The notes: generated by a model from the sequence alone, not told the origin. 64,000 nt of DNA from Cupriavidus sp. EM10 (GCF_018729255.1 NZ_CP076061.1:1488001-1552000), one strand, 5' to 3'. Numbered from the stretch's first letter, positions 1-9,168 are shown. Numbers and translations: made by a program.

Positions 1-48
1 TGGGGGCGGGACTTGATGCCGCTGCTGGAGAAGCCCAGCGAGGGCTAG
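1..48 (+). CDS. 3' end of an unidentified gene (partial)
   Basis: The first reading frame is open from the window edge to a TAG at 46-48, encoding a tail that reads WGRDLMPLLEKPSEG. Only 15 residues are visible, so no family can be assigned. It is followed by about 80 bases without a gene and then by the convergent end of the nitronate monooxygenase gene. It may be chance; it is listed because the frame is open and codon use is in keeping with the neighbours. Confidence 0.3.
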   Translation, partial: WGRDLMPLLEKPSEG

Positions 49-127
49 CGGCAGATGCCGCCTCCCGGCACGGTGGGAACCGGCGGGAGAGCGGCAACAA
101 AGCGTAACTACATCAGAAAAACGCCAA

Positions 128-1117
128 TCAGGCGACGCTGGCGGCGTGCGCGGCGGCTTCGGCCGGGGCCAGGCCCAGGCGGCGACGCGCCAGCGCGTAC
201 TCTTCCACGAAACGGCGGACCAGCTCGGCGGCCGGCACCACGCGCTTGATGGCGCCCACGCCCTGGCCGGCGCCCCAGATGTCCTTCCAGGGCTTGACGC
301 GTGTCGAGCCAAAGTTCATGGCCGTGGCATCCGACGTCGGCAGCGCTTCCGGGTCCAGGCCCGAACGCACGATGCTTTCGCGCAGGTAGTTGCCGTGCAC
401 CCCCGTGAACAGGTTGGAATAGATGATGTCGTCGGCGTTGCTGTCGACGATCATCTGCTTGTAGGCGTCCTGGGCGTTGGCTTCCAGCGTGGCGATGAAG
501 GCCGAGCCGATATAGGCCAGGTCCGCGCCGGCGGCCTGGGCGGCCAGCACCGCATCGCCGCTGGCGATGGCGCCGGACAGCAGCAGCGGACCATCGAACC
601 ATTCGCGGATCTCGTGCAGCAGCGCGAACGGCGACAGCGTTCCGGCGTGGCCGCCAGCCCCGGCCGCCACGGCGATCAGGCCGTCGGCGCCCTTGTCGAT
701 GGCCTTGCGGGCAAAGGTGTTGTTGATGACGTCGTGCAGCACGATGCCGCCGTACGAATGCACCGCATCGTTGACCTCCACGCGCGCGCCCAGCGACGTG
801 ATGACGATGGGCACCTTGTAGCGCACGCACATTTCCAGGTCGTGTTCGAGCCGGTCATTGGACTTGTGCACGATCTGGTTGACCGCGAACGGCGCGGCCG
901 GGCGGTCGGGGTGCCTGGCATCGTGCTCCGCCAGTTCGGTGGTGATGCGGTCCAGCCATTCCTCCAGCTTCTCGGCCGGGCGCGCGTTCAGCGCCGGGAA
1001 CGATCCCACCACGCCGGCCTTGCACTGCGCGACGACCAGATCGGGATTGGAAATGATGAACAGCGGCGAGCAGACGGCCGGCAGCGACAGGTTTTGCAGC
1101 AGGGCGGGAATGGCCAT
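128..1117 (-). CDS. nitronate monooxygenase / 2-nitropropane dioxygenase-type FMN oxidoreductase
   Basis: The 329-residue product fits the NPD (nitronate monooxygenase) family of FMN-dependent TIM-barrel enzymes that oxidise alkyl nitronates. Visible signatures are the N-terminal substrate/FMN segment around SPLFIISNPDLVVAQ, a GADGLIAVAAGAGGHAGTL glycine-rich segment of the type that binds FMN phosphate, and a GSAFIAT segment typical of the last strand before the helical lid. The start at 1117 is chosen over the in-frame ATG at 1141 because GAAGGA lies just upstream at good spacing and the family motif begins a few residues in. It is divergent from the recombinase gene, with a 248-base spacer holding two palindromes. 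The true physiological substrate cannot be read from sequence. Confidence 0.85.
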   Translation of the reverse strand: MAIPALLQNLSLPAVCSPLFIISNPDLVVAQCKAGVVGSFPALNARPAEKLEEWLDRITTELAEHDARHPDRPAAPFAVNQIVHKSNDRLEHDLEMCVRYKVPIVITSLGARVEVNDAVHSYGGIVLHDVINNTFARKAIDKGADGLIAVAAGAGGHAGTLSPFALLHEIREWFDGPLLLSGAIASGDAVLAAQAAGADLAYIGSAFIATLEANAQDAYKQMIVDSNADDIIYSNLFTGVHGNYLRESIVRSGLDPEALPTSDATAMNFGSTRVKPWKDIWGAGQGVGAIKRVVPAAELVRRFVEEYALARRRLGLAPAEAAAHAASVA

Positions 1118-1365
1118 GACGGTTCCTTCGGATGTGAGCAAACGAAATCAACGATTCGGTCGAGCCCATGCAAAGGCGGCAAACTATGCAACCAGTTGCA
1201 TGATGGATGGCAAGGTAACACGTTCGCGGGGCCGCCTGCAACGGGTTGCAATGACTATTTGCGGCACTGCCGCAGCGTCCAGTGGCGCATTGTCTACAAT
1301 GGGCGCAATGCCTTATATCCATTGCCCATATCCATAGCCTTGAAGCCGATGCAGGAGATGAAGTG
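1118..1365. promoter_or_regulatory. divergent intergenic region with two TGCAAC-NN-GTTGCA palindromes
   Basis: Two copies of a 14-base palindrome, TGCAACCAGTTGCA at 1187-1200 and TGCAACGGGTTGCA at 1237-1250, start exactly 50 bases apart. They lie between the divergently transcribed nitronate monooxygenase and recombinase genes. The half-site and two-base spacer resemble LacI/CytR-type operators, which is knowledge of those families; assignment to a regulator here is inference, and no LacI-type gene is present in the window. The spacing suits cooperative or looped binding. Confidence 0.5.
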
Positions 1366-2430
1366 GTGACTCACCCCGCGATCGACACCGGCCGCCCGGC
1401 CGACAGGGCGCAGCCGGTGTCCGACGACCTGTTCGACGCCGACCTGGCTGCCTGGTACCGGCAGCCGGAGCGCGCGTTCGATGGCTGGCTGGCGCGGCAC
1501 GGTTTTCGTCCCGGCACCGCCATCGTCTATCGCGCGATGTGGGGCAAGCTGCTGCGCTGGTCGGGCGAACAGGGCCTGCCGCCGCTGAAATGGTCGGCCG
1601 CCCAGATCGGCGCGTTTCTCGATGCGCAGCATCTCCACAAGCGTCACCGCTATCGATACGCCCGGCTGATAGAGCGGATATTCCATCATCTGGCTACTCT
1701 GCAACAGAATCTGCACAATCCGGCCAGCCAGGCGGTCAAGGCGCATATGGCCGACGGAGAAAACGATCCCACCGCATTTTTGCTGCCGGGCGAGCGCGAC
1801 CTGCTGGTGGCCCGGATCCTGGCGCCGCAGCCCGAGATTCCGCCAGGCAAGGAGGCCCGCGCCGACATGTCGCCGACGGCATGGAAGCGCGCCCGCGACG
1901 TGGCACTGCTTGCCGTGCTATTGGGCGGGGGCCTGAAAGTGGCGGAGGTGCGCGCGCTGCGGCTGGATGCGCTGGCCGGCATCGAGGATGGCGCGATGGC
2001 CATCCGCATGGTGCGGGCCGATAACGGGCGTACCTATATGGTGCCGCTGTTCGGCTTCGCCCATGCGCCGCTGCGCCGATGGCTGGCGGTGCGCCAGGCG
2101 GCGGAATCGCTGGGCGAACTGGTGTTCCCGGCCATGGCCAATGGCCGGCCGATGCATGCGGCGTCGATCTATCGCCGCATCGAGATCCTGCTGGAGGAAG
2201 CTGGCGTGCTGGCCGGGCGCAGCGAGCGGGCGTCGCCCCAGACCCTGCGCAATACCTGCGGCGCGATGCATTTCGACGCCGGCACCCCGCCGGCGGCCGT
2301 GGCCCAGTTGCTGGGGATGCGCGACCTGGAATCCGGCTGGCGCCTGCATGCGGCCTATGAAGCCTGGCAGTCGCGCGCCGGTTTGCCGCTGATGACCCCG
2401 CAGGCGGCGCGGCCCGCGCGGGAATCCTGA
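1366..2430 (+). CDS. tyrosine recombinase family protein with altered catalytic residues
   Basis: The product of about 354 residues has the two-part build of XerC/XerD-type integrases: an N-terminal SAM-like core-binding region (a W-rich helical stretch to about residue 120) and a C-terminal catalytic region. The first catalytic Arg of the usual GLRxxE motif is Lys (GLKVAEVRAL, about residue 191), the HxLR box reads PQTLRNT without His (Arg about 295), and the LGH motif reads LGM. The candidate nucleophile Tyr is in HAAYEAW (about 331). A GTG start at 1366 is preferred because AGGAG sits eight bases upstream; GTG at 1363 is possible, and the in-frame ATG at 1282 lacks a site. Recombinase fold is likely, activity doubtful. 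No att sites or element borders were seen. Confidence 0.7.
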   Translation: MTHPAIDTGRPADRAQPVSDDLFDADLAAWYRQPERAFDGWLARHGFRPGTAIVYRAMWGKLLRWSGEQGLPPLKWSAAQIGAFLDAQHLHKRHRYRYARLIERIFHHLATLQQNLHNPASQAVKAHMADGENDPTAFLLPGERDLLVARILAPQPEIPPGKEARADMSPTAWKRARDVALLAVLLGGGLKVAEVRALRLDALAGIEDGAMAIRMVRADNGRTYMVPLFGFAHAPLRRWLAVRQAAESLGELVFPAMANGRPMHAASIYRRIEILLEEAGVLAGRSERASPQTLRNTCGAMHFDAGTPPAAVAQLLGMRDLESGWRLHAAYEAWQSRAGLPLMTPQAARPARES

Positions 2431-2550
2431 CATATGTTTGCAAGCACACAGCGGCCGTAATATCCGGCGGTTAAGATGTTGACTCCACCGTGAATCCCGA
2501 CCGGAGATTCGCCAGGCGTCCTGAATCACTTATCGATCTGACAATTTTCC

Positions 2551-3570
2551 ATGGCTGAAACCTTACTGCTGACCGGTGCTACCGGATATATCGCTTCGCA
2601 CACGTGGGTGGCGTTGCACGAAGCGGGCTATCAAGTGATCGGACTCGATAATCTGTGTAACAGCAACCGCGAGGTGGTGAGCCGGCTGGCCCGAATTACC
2701 GGCACCACGCCGCAATTCGTGGAAGGCGACGTGCGCGACCGCGCGCTGCTGGACCGCCTGTTCGCCGAGCACAAGATTGCCGGGGCGATTCATTTTGCGG
2801 CGCTGAAGGCGGTCGGCGAATCGGTCAGCAAGCCGCTCGAGTATTACGGAAACAACCTCGAAGGCATGATCACGCTATGCAGCGCCATGCAGGCTGCAGG
2901 CGTCAAGCAACTGGTGTTCAGTTCGTCGGCGACGGTCTATGGCAATCCGCATACGGTACCGATTCTCGAGGATTTCCCGTTGTCGGCGACCAATCCGTAC
3001 GGCCAGACCAAATTGATGGGCGAACAGATCCTGCGCGACCTGGAAAAATCGGACCCGGAATGGCGCATCGCATTTCTGCGATATTTCAACCCGGTGGGCG
3101 CGCATGAAAGCGGTCTGATTGGCGAAGACCCGGGTGGTATTCCGAACAACCTGATGCCTTATGTGGCCCAGGTGGCGGGCGGCAGGCGCGAGAAACTGAG
3201 CGTGTACGGTGGCGATTACCCGACCGTCGACGGTACCGGGGTGCGCGATTACATCCACGTCGACGATTTGGCCCACGGCCATGTGGCGGCGCTTAATTAC
3301 CTGCGCCAGCACCCGCGCGGCATGACGGTGAACCTTGGCACGGGCCGTGGCTACAGTGTCCTGGAGGTAGTCAAGGCCTATGAACGTGCCAGCGGCCGGG
3401 CCGTGCCGTATCAGATCGTTGACCGGCGTCCGGGCGACATTGCGTCGTGCTATGCCGATCCGGCGCTGGCGCAGGAGCTGCTGGGCTGGCGTGCCCGCCA
3501 CGATCTGGACCGCATGTGCCAGGATTCCTGGCGCTGGCAGTCGATGAATCCTCAGGGGTTTGCCGCGTGA
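2551..3570 (+). CDS. galE: UDP-glucose 4-epimerase
   Basis: This 339-residue cytoplasmic enzyme interconverts UDP-glucose and UDP-galactose, feeding Leloir metabolism and polysaccharide synthesis. The N-terminal Rossmann motif TGATGYIASH binds NAD. The catalytic Ser lies in SSSATVYG (about residue 124) and the YxxxK pair in YGQTK (about 149-153). A C-terminal substrate-binding part has the family's YGGDYPTVDGTGVRDYIHVDDL segment. Length matches GalE (about 338). It stands alone between the recombinase gene and a bidirectional terminator shared with the convergent H-NS family gene, so it is probably monocistronic. Confidence 0.95.
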   Translation: MAETLLLTGATGYIASHTWVALHEAGYQVIGLDNLCNSNREVVSRLARITGTTPQFVEGDVRDRALLDRLFAEHKIAGAIHFAALKAVGESVSKPLEYYGNNLEGMITLCSAMQAAGVKQLVFSSSATVYGNPHTVPILEDFPLSATNPYGQTKLMGEQILRDLEKSDPEWRIAFLRYFNPVGAHESGLIGEDPGGIPNNLMPYVAQVAGGRREKLSVYGGDYPTVDGTGVRDYIHVDDLAHGHVAALNYLRQHPRGMTVNLGTGRGYSVLEVVKAYERASGRAVPYQIVDRRPGDIASCYADPALAQELLGWRARHDLDRMCQDSWRWQSMNPQGFAA

Positions 3571-3585
3571 CCGGCATTCGCCAAT

Positions 3586-3615
3586 AAAAAAAAACCGGGC
3601 CGAGGCCCGGTTTTT
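3586..3615. terminator. bidirectional rho-independent terminator
   Basis: A GC stem CCGGGC-CGAG-GCCCGG at 3595-3610 is flanked by a run of nine A on the left and five T on the right. The symmetric A/T tracts let it end both galE (plus) and the convergent H-NS family gene (minus). Confidence 0.85.
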
Positions 3616-3643
3616 CTTTGCTTGCGTGCGTTGGCGTCGCCGC

Positions 3644-3955
3644 TTAGCGAATCAGGAAGTCTTCCATCGACTTGCCATTCGCCAATGCCTGGGTCAGCCA
3701 GCCCGGACGTTTGCCGCGTCCGGTCCAGGTATTTCCGGCGCTATCGCGATAACGGACCGGCACCTTGCGTGCGGTAGTGGCCTTCTTGCCGGCCACACCC
3801 TTGCCGCCAAATCCAAGATCTTCGGCGGTCAGGCCAAATTGTTCGATTTTCTCGCGAATCTCGGCGATCACGGACGCTTGTTCGCGCGCCTTGATCTCTT
3901 CGGCCTGCCGCTGCAGCTCGCTGATTTTCTGAACGATTTCCTGATATGTCGCCAT
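3644..3955 (-). CDS. H-NS family nucleoid-associated regulator
   Basis: The 103-residue protein has the H-NS layout: an N-terminal coiled-coil oligomerisation region (about residues 3-45, rich in E, Q and A), a Gly/Ala linker, and a C-terminal DNA-binding domain with the core YRDSAGNTWTGRGKRPGWL type motif, where RGKRP is the AT-hook-like minor groove loop. Such proteins silence AT-rich DNA. The start at 3955 is chosen because the protein then begins MATYQEI as in relatives and GAGGGA precedes it; the longer frame from 4069 would run through the promoter. It faces galE across a shared terminator. A good sigma-70 promoter lies directly upstream. Confidence 0.9.
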   Translation of the reverse strand: MATYQEIVQKISELQRQAEEIKAREQASVIAEIREKIEQFGLTAEDLGFGGKGVAGKKATTARKVPVRYRDSAGNTWTGRGKRPGWLTQALANGKSMEDFLIR

Positions 3956-4000
3956 TTGTATCCCTCGATTTACTGGTGGGTCCGTGAATTGACGAAAAGC

Positions 4001-4028
4001 ATTATAACCATTGACGGCCCTGCTGCAA
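4001..4028 (-). promoter_or_regulatory. sigma-70 type promoter of the H-NS family gene
   Basis: Read on the minus strand, TTGCAG (4023-4028) is followed after 16 bases by a perfect TATAAT (4001-4006). Transcription would start near 3994, giving a leader of about 40 bases before the ATG at 3955. Confidence 0.7.
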
Positions 4029-4515
4029 ATCCTTTGCCGTCTCAAACCAAAAAATACGAAAAATCTCAATTAAGAAGAATTACTGAACTTATGTCGGGGG
4101 CCACAGTCGCCCTCCGCTTCTGCCGTCGCCGCCGGAATGGGGCGGCATGGCCCTGTCGCGCGGTGTCCGGCCTGTCTCGAGTGAATGTCGCGTCAATCGT
4201 GAAACATGAATCGAAACTTAATGCGACAAAACGGGTTGCCAGGCACGGGGCCATGGGTTTCAGCAAACGCTGAATACTGACGGGCGGCCAAATTGATTTG
4301 CCGGCTTCGGTAAAGCGCTTCCCGCAGGCTCAGGACGCCATATTCCACAAGATTGAATGTGCCTCAGTCGCCATACCTGAAAACCATTTGCCGTGCAACT
4401 CAAGGAAGGATGGGCGCTGGCCGTTATCGAGTCCTGAGCAGGCCGTACGGGGTGTCGGTTTGCCGGACCGAAGCAAGGGAGTGGCTTCGGGTTATCTCCT
4501 AATGATCAGCACATC
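4029..4515. other. gene-free region between the hns-type gene and the first chemoreceptor
   Basis: About 490 bases without a supported gene. The part nearest the H-NS gene is AT-rich (around 4030-4095). Closer to the receptor a sigma-28-like element is present at 4400-4427. No terminator or RNA gene was recognised. Confidence 0.5.
4400..4427 (+). promoter_or_regulatory. possible sigma-28 promoter of the chemoreceptor gene
   Basis: TCAAGGAA at 4400-4407 and GCCGTTAT at 4420-4427, 12 bases apart, partly match the FliA consensus TAAAGTTT-N11-GCCGATAA: the -10 matches in six of eight positions and the -35 only weakly. It lies about 90 bases before the receptor start, as expected for a class III flagellar gene. 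Confidence 0.4.
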
Positions 4516-6315
4516 ATGTCCTTTCATCAGAATATTCAGATCAAGACCCTCTTGCGGGGCGCCATGGCCGCACTCGGGGCCATCCTGCTGGTTGTGGGCG
4601 GGGCGGGACTGCACGGCATATCGCAGTCCAATGATGCGCTGAAGGAGACCTACGCCAACCAGCTGGCCTCGTCCCAGGCGCTGGCCGAAGCGATGATCGG
4701 CACCACGCGGCTGCGCCTGGCGCTGGACCGTACCGTCATGCCCGGCAGCGAGGGCGACGACATGAACAAGCATGTGGAACGCTCGAAGACGTTCGTCGAA
4801 TCGTCGGAGCGGGGCTGGAAGCGCTACCTGGCGCTGCCGCAGAACGACGAGGAAAAGGCGCTGTCCACCGCGCTGGCTGCCAAGCGCCAGGAATTCTTCG
4901 AGGCGGGCGTCGCCAAGTGGCAGCAGGCGCTGACCTCCGGAAACCGCGAGGAAGCGCTGCGCATGGCGCGCGACGTGATGCCGGAACTGCAGCGCGGCAT
5001 GGCGTCGGCGCACGAGAAGCTTGAGAAATTCCAGATGGAAACCGGCAAGGCGAACTTCGAAGCCGCCCAGTCGCGCTTCGACACGATCCGCACGATGTCG
5101 ATCCTGCTGATCGTGTTCGGCCTGGTCATTGCCGTGGTGGCCGCCATGATGCTCCACCGGGCCATCGTCCGCCCGGTGGAAGAAGCGCTGTCCGTGTTCG
5201 AGCGCATGGCCGCCGGCGACCTGACGTCGCGCATCCACAGCATGTCGAAGAACGAGGTCGGCCGCATGATGCAGGCGCTGGCGAAGATGCAGGACAGCCT
5301 GTCGGGCATCGTGTCCGAAGTGCGCGGCGGCACCGATTCGATTGCCTCGGCCACCCAGCAGATCTCGGCCGGCAACACCGACCTGTCGCAACGTACCGAA
5401 GAGCAGGCCGCGTCGCTGGAGCAGACCGCCGCCAGCATGGAAGAACTGACCACCGTGGTGCGCCAGAACGCCGACAACGCCCGCCAGGCCGGCGTGCTGG
5501 CCGGCGAGGCGTCGCAGATCGCCATGAAGGGCGGCGATGTGGTGGGCCGCGTGGTGGACACCATGAACGAGATCAACGGCGCGTCGCGCAAGGTGGTCGA
5601 GATCATCGGCGTGATCGAGGGTATCGCCTTCCAGACCAACATCCTGGCGCTGAACGCTGCCGTGGAAGCCGCCCGGGCCGGCGAACAGGGCCGTGGCTTT
5701 GCCGTGGTGGCCGGCGAGGTGCGCAGCCTGGCGCAGCGCAGCGCCAACGCCGCCAAGGAAATCGAGTCGCTGATCAGCGAATCGGGCCAGCGCGTGGAAA
5801 GCGGCACGAAGCTGGTGGCCGAAGCCGGCAACACCATGGGCGAGATCGTGCAGGCCGTGCGTCGCGTGACGGACATCATGAACGAGATCAGCGCGGCGTC
5901 GCAGGAACAGACCACCGGCATCGAGCAGGTCAACCAGGCGGTGGCCCAGATGGACCAGGTCACGCAGCAGAACGCGGCACTGGTGGAAGAAGCCGCCGCC
6001 GCAGCCGGCGCGCTGGAAGAACAGGCGCAGAAGCTCAAGAGCGTGGTGTCGGTGTTCTCGCTGGCATCCGACGGGGGTGCGGTGCGCCAGCTGGCGGCGC
6101 CGGTCCGTCCGTCGCATGTCCCGGCCCCGGCCCCGGCGGCTCCTGCTGCTCCGGTCAAGTCGGCCGTGGCCCGCACGCCGGATCGTGCGCCGGTGCGTCC
6201 CGCCGCCACGCGTCCGCCGGTGGTGCGCAAGTCGCGCGAGCCCCAGCTGCTGCGCCCGGCGCTGAACCAGCCGGCCGGTGCGTCGAACGCCGACGACAAC
6301 TGGGCCGCCTTCTGA
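4516..6315 (+). CDS. methyl-accepting chemotaxis protein (transmembrane receptor)
   Basis: A 599-residue chemoreceptor that senses a periplasmic ligand and controls CheA. Residues about 13-30 form the first membrane helix, 31-190 a helical periplasmic domain of the four-helix-bundle type, and about 193-213 the second membrane helix. A HAMP domain and a long coiled-coil signalling domain follow, with the invariant hairpin tip [20 protein letters not shown]. The C-terminal Ala/Pro linker ends in NWAAF, matching the xWxxF pentapeptide that tethers CheR/CheB in other receptors. No clear ribosome binding site was seen before the ATG. The ligand cannot be predicted. Confidence 0.92.
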   Translation: MSFHQNIQIKTLLRGAMAALGAILLVVGGAGLHGISQSNDALKETYANQLASSQALAEAMIGTTRLRLALDRTVMPGSEGDDMNKHVERSKTFVESSERGWKRYLALPQNDEEKALSTALAAKRQEFFEAGVAKWQQALTSGNREEALRMARDVMPELQRGMASAHEKLEKFQMETGKANFEAAQSRFDTIRTMSILLIVFGLVIAVVAAMMLHRAIVRPVEEALSVFERMAAGDLTSRIHSMSKNEVGRMMQALAKMQDSLSGIVSEVRGGTDSIASATQQISAGNTDLSQRTEEQAASLEQTAASMEELTTVVRQNADNARQAGVLAGEASQIAMKGGDVVGRVVDTMNEINGASRKVVEIIGVIEGIAFQTNILALNAAVEAARAGEQGRGFAVVAGEVRSLAQRSANAAKEIESLISESGQRVESGTKLVAEAGNTMGEIVQAVRRVTDIMNEISAASQEQTTGIEQVNQAVAQMDQVTQQNAALVEEAAAAAGALEEQAQKLKSVVSVFSLASDGGAVRQLAAPVRPSHVPAPAPAAPAAPVKSAVARTPDRAPVRPAATRPPVVRKSREPQLLRPALNQPAGASNADDNWAAF

Positions 6316-6453
6316 TTGTTTCGAGATCGACATAAACAGGACTGAGTGCCACAAGGTTCACACGGAGCGCGCAAGATGCCATGATGCGGGGTTTTGTCCG
6401 CCCCGCGTCCCGGTGTTCTCCGCGCCCTTGCCGTTTCCCTTCGCGCAGCCCCA

Positions 6454-8418
6454 ATGATTGCCACGAATATCCTCCTGATGCTGCTTGCAGCCGCGCTCGG
6501 CGTCGTTGCCGCGCGTGGGCTGCGCGCGGCCAAGCCGGATGGCGAGCCGGGGCGCAAGGCGGCCCGGTCCCTGACGTGGTCGGCCGCGCTGCTGTCGCAG
6601 TTCACCACGGGTATGCCGCTGTGGGTTGCCGTGGCCTCGGGCACGCTGACGGCGGCCAATCATGGCGCAGACCTGGCGGCAACCTTTGCCGCGACGCTGG
6701 CGGCAAGCATCGCCGCGTCGCATTTGCTGGCCCCTGCCTGGCACTGGATGCGCCATGGCGGCCGTGGGTGGCAGGTCGCCATCGTCACGGCCATGCTGGC
6801 CGGCGCTGGCCTGGTGGCGGTGGCGGGTGCGCGGCTGGGCCGCGCCTGCGGCGGGCTGTCGATGTCGCCGCGCGATTGCCTCGACGTGGCGGGCCTGCAC
6901 GGCTCGGCATGGCTGGCGGGCGGGCTGGCGCTGCTGTGCTCCGCGCTCTACGCCATGCATCGGATCCAGTCGCGCAGGTGGGTGGGAGCGTTTGCCGAGG
7001 AGGCGCTGGCCGATGAGGCGTCCGACGATTTGCCTGTGGCCTCCCGCGCCGGCGAGCCGCGCGTGGTGCGGCGCGGCAATGGCCGCATGGGCGGCCTGAC
7101 CGTGCGGTCCTCGGGCCGCGACCAGCCGCCGGTGGGCGAGTACAGCGTAAGCAACGAAGACCTGCCCGACCGCGTGGCCTTCGCGCGCTGGCTCGACCAG
7201 ACCATCGCGCACGCCCGGCTTTCGGAAACCGCCTGTGCGGTGCTGCTGATCCATATTGCCGATTTCCGCGAGGTCGACGAAGTCTTCGAGGTCCGCGCCG
7301 ACGACATCCTGGCGCAGGATGCCGGCGCGCTGGCGCAGGCCGCGCTGGAGCCGCATCACTTCCTGGCCCGGCTGGCGCGCGACGAGTTTGCCGTGGGCGT
7401 GCCGGAACTGGTGCAGCACAGCCGGGCCCACGACCTGGGCGCGCGCGTGCTGGGGTCGTTGTCCGAATTCGTGGCGGCGCGCGGGCTGCAGATGCAGATC
7501 GGCGTGAATATCGGCATCGCCATCTATCCGCGCGACGCGGCCACGTCCGAATCGCTGATGCAGGCGGCGCGGGTCAGTCTGTCCGAGGCGCGCGAAAGCG
7601 GGTCGAACCAGATGCGCGTGTTCAACTCCGCCGCCGGCGAGCGGGCTCGGCGCATGCGGGTGATCCGGCGCGACCTGTGGCCGGCCATCCAGGACGATTC
7701 CCTGTCGCTGATGTACCAGCCCAAATACGACGTGAAATCGCGCGGCGTGGTGGGGGCCGAGGCGCTGTGCCGCTGGCGGCATCCGACGCTGGGCCCGGTC
7801 AATCCGGCCGAATTCATCATGGTGGCCGAGCAGTCGGGCCAGATCGACAAGCTCGACGACTGGGTCATCTCCACGGTCTGCGCGCAGGTGCGCGCCTGGC
7901 AGGACGCCGGGCTGCCGACGGTGCCGGTGGCGATCAACGTGTCGGGGCTGCGCTTTGCCAGCCGCAACTTCCCGCAGTACCTGCTCGAACAGATCCACCA
8001 GCACGACATTCCGCCCTCGGCCATCACGCTGGAAATCACCGAGACGGCAGCCATGAAGGACATCGGCAAGTCGATGGAGACGCTGGCCGAGCTGCAGTCA
8101 CTGGGCATCCACGTGGCGCTGGACGATTTCGGCAGCGGCTACTCCAGCCTGGGCTACCTGAAGCGGCTGCGCGTGGGCACGCTCAAGATCGACCGCACGC
8201 TGATTGGCGGGCTGGACGCCGACCCGCAGGGCCGGGCGATCGTCGGGTCGATGGTGGCGCTGGCGCACGAACTGCGCATGAAGGTGGTGGCCGAGGGCGT
8301 GGAATCGGCATCGCAGCTCGATATCCTGGACGGCATGGGCTGCGACGAGGTGCAGGGCTACCTGATGGCCATGCCGCTCGACGCCCCGACCTTCGCCGAA
8401 CAGCTGCAAGGCGCCTGA
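6454..8418 (+). CDS. membrane-bound EAL phosphodiesterase with degenerate GGDEF domain
   Basis: From the ATG at 6454 the product has about 654 residues. The first 170 residues are hydrophobic with several membrane spans, followed by a linker, a GGDEF-fold domain whose signature reads ARDEF (about residues 308-312), and an EAL domain. The EAL domain keeps the EAL core in GAEALCRWRHP (Glu about 436), the DDFGSGYSSL loop (about 557) and EGVE, so c-di-GMP hydrolysis is likely, while diguanylate cyclase activity is not. Placement among chemotaxis genes suggests control of motility by c-di-GMP. An upstream in-frame TTG at 6394 would add 20 residues; neither start has a strong ribosome site. Confidence 0.85.
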   Translation: MIATNILLMLLAAALGVVAARGLRAAKPDGEPGRKAARSLTWSAALLSQFTTGMPLWVAVASGTLTAANHGADLAATFAATLAASIAASHLLAPAWHWMRHGGRGWQVAIVTAMLAGAGLVAVAGARLGRACGGLSMSPRDCLDVAGLHGSAWLAGGLALLCSALYAMHRIQSRRWVGAFAEEALADEASDDLPVASRAGEPRVVRRGNGRMGGLTVRSSGRDQPPVGEYSVSNEDLPDRVAFARWLDQTIAHARLSETACAVLLIHIADFREVDEVFEVRADDILAQDAGALAQAALEPHHFLARLARDEFAVGVPELVQHSRAHDLGARVLGSLSEFVAARGLQMQIGVNIGIAIYPRDAATSESLMQAARVSLSEARESGSNQMRVFNSAAGERARRMRVIRRDLWPAIQDDSLSLMYQPKYDVKSRGVVGAEALCRWRHPTLGPVNPAEFIMVAEQSGQIDKLDDWVISTVCAQVRAWQDAGLPTVPVAINVSGLRFASRNFPQYLLEQIHQHDIPPSAITLEITETAAMKDIGKSMETLAELQSLGIHVALDDFGSGYSSLGYLKRLRVGTLKIDRTLIGGLDADPQGRAIVGSMVALAHELRMKVVAEGVESASQLDILDGMGCDEVQGYLMAMPLDAPTFAEQLQGA

Positions 8419-8467
8419 GCGAGCCCGGCAGTGGGCCGGCAAGAATGTGAATAATCGTCAAGAACGC

Positions 8468-8494
8468 TAAAGCGTGCGCCCGGCCTGTCGTTAT
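8468..8494 (+). promoter_or_regulatory. possible sigma-28 promoter before the response regulator gene
   Basis: TAAAGCGT (8468-8475) and GTCGTTAT (8487-8494) are separated by exactly 11 bases, the FliA spacing. Six of eight -35 and five of eight -10 positions agree with the consensus. It precedes the CheY-like gene by about 110 bases. Confidence 0.4.
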
Positions 8495-8607
8495 GAAGGT
8501 GACAGGGCAGCGGCGCATGCCGGGTTTCGCACGCCCCAGCCAGCTGGCCTGTCCGTCGCCGGCCGCGCTGCCTTGCCACTGGCGGACCAACCCATACGGA
8601 GTCCCCG

Positions 8608-8991
8608 ATGTCCCTTCCGCACATCCTCGTCGTCGACGATTCGCCATCCCTGCGCCGCATGACCGGCGCCTGCCTGCGCGCGGGCGGCTTCACGGTGACG
8701 GAGGCGGCCGATGGCAAGGAGGCCCACGAGGTGGCCATGGCGGGGCTGTTCGGCATGCTGGTCACCGACCAGGTCATGCCCGTCATGGACGGCCTCTCGC
8801 TGGTCCGGGCGCTGCGCGCCACGCCGGCCTATGCGTCGATCCCGATCCTGATGCTCTCCACCGAGCACGACGACCGCATCCTGGACCAGGCGCGCGAGGC
8901 GGGTGCCTCCGGTTTCCTGGCCAAGCCTTTCGATCCGGAAGACCTGCTGGCCTCCGTCCACGCGCTGCTGGACCCTCCCACGGAGGGGTAA
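8608..8991 (+). CDS. single-domain CheY-like response regulator
   Basis: A 127-residue receiver domain without an output domain. It carries the acidic pair (DD, 10-11), phosphorylation Asp54 in TDQVMP, the conserved Ser in LMLSTE and Lys in AKPF. It is distinct from the cheY of the che operon at 22,986. A GGAG ribosome site lies just before the ATG. It sits between the EAL protein and a cheW-aer pair, so it probably receives phosphate from CheA or serves as a phosphate sink; which of these is not visible. Confidence 0.88.
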   Translation: MSLPHILVVDDSPSLRRMTGACLRAGGFTVTEAADGKEAHEVAMAGLFGMLVTDQVMPVMDGLSLVRALRATPAYASIPILMLSTEHDDRILDQAREAGASGFLAKPFDPEDLLASVHALLDPPTEG

Positions 8992-9168
8992 GCCGGGCGC
9001 CAAGTCGTCCTTAATCCACCCCGCGCCATGCCGTAAATACTGGAGGGCCATAGCAGGTGGTCCGGCCCGGCCCATTTCCATGGGGCCGCCAGCCGGCTGA
9101 CCGCCTCGGGTCGCCAGCAGCCAGGGGCACGCTACCCCGGCCACGACCAAACTTGCCAGCGGGGCAAC

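Noticed and set aside
1363..2430. An integrative element centred on the tyrosine recombinase gene
   Set aside because: No tRNA gene, direct repeats or mobile cargo surround it, and its catalytic residues are altered.
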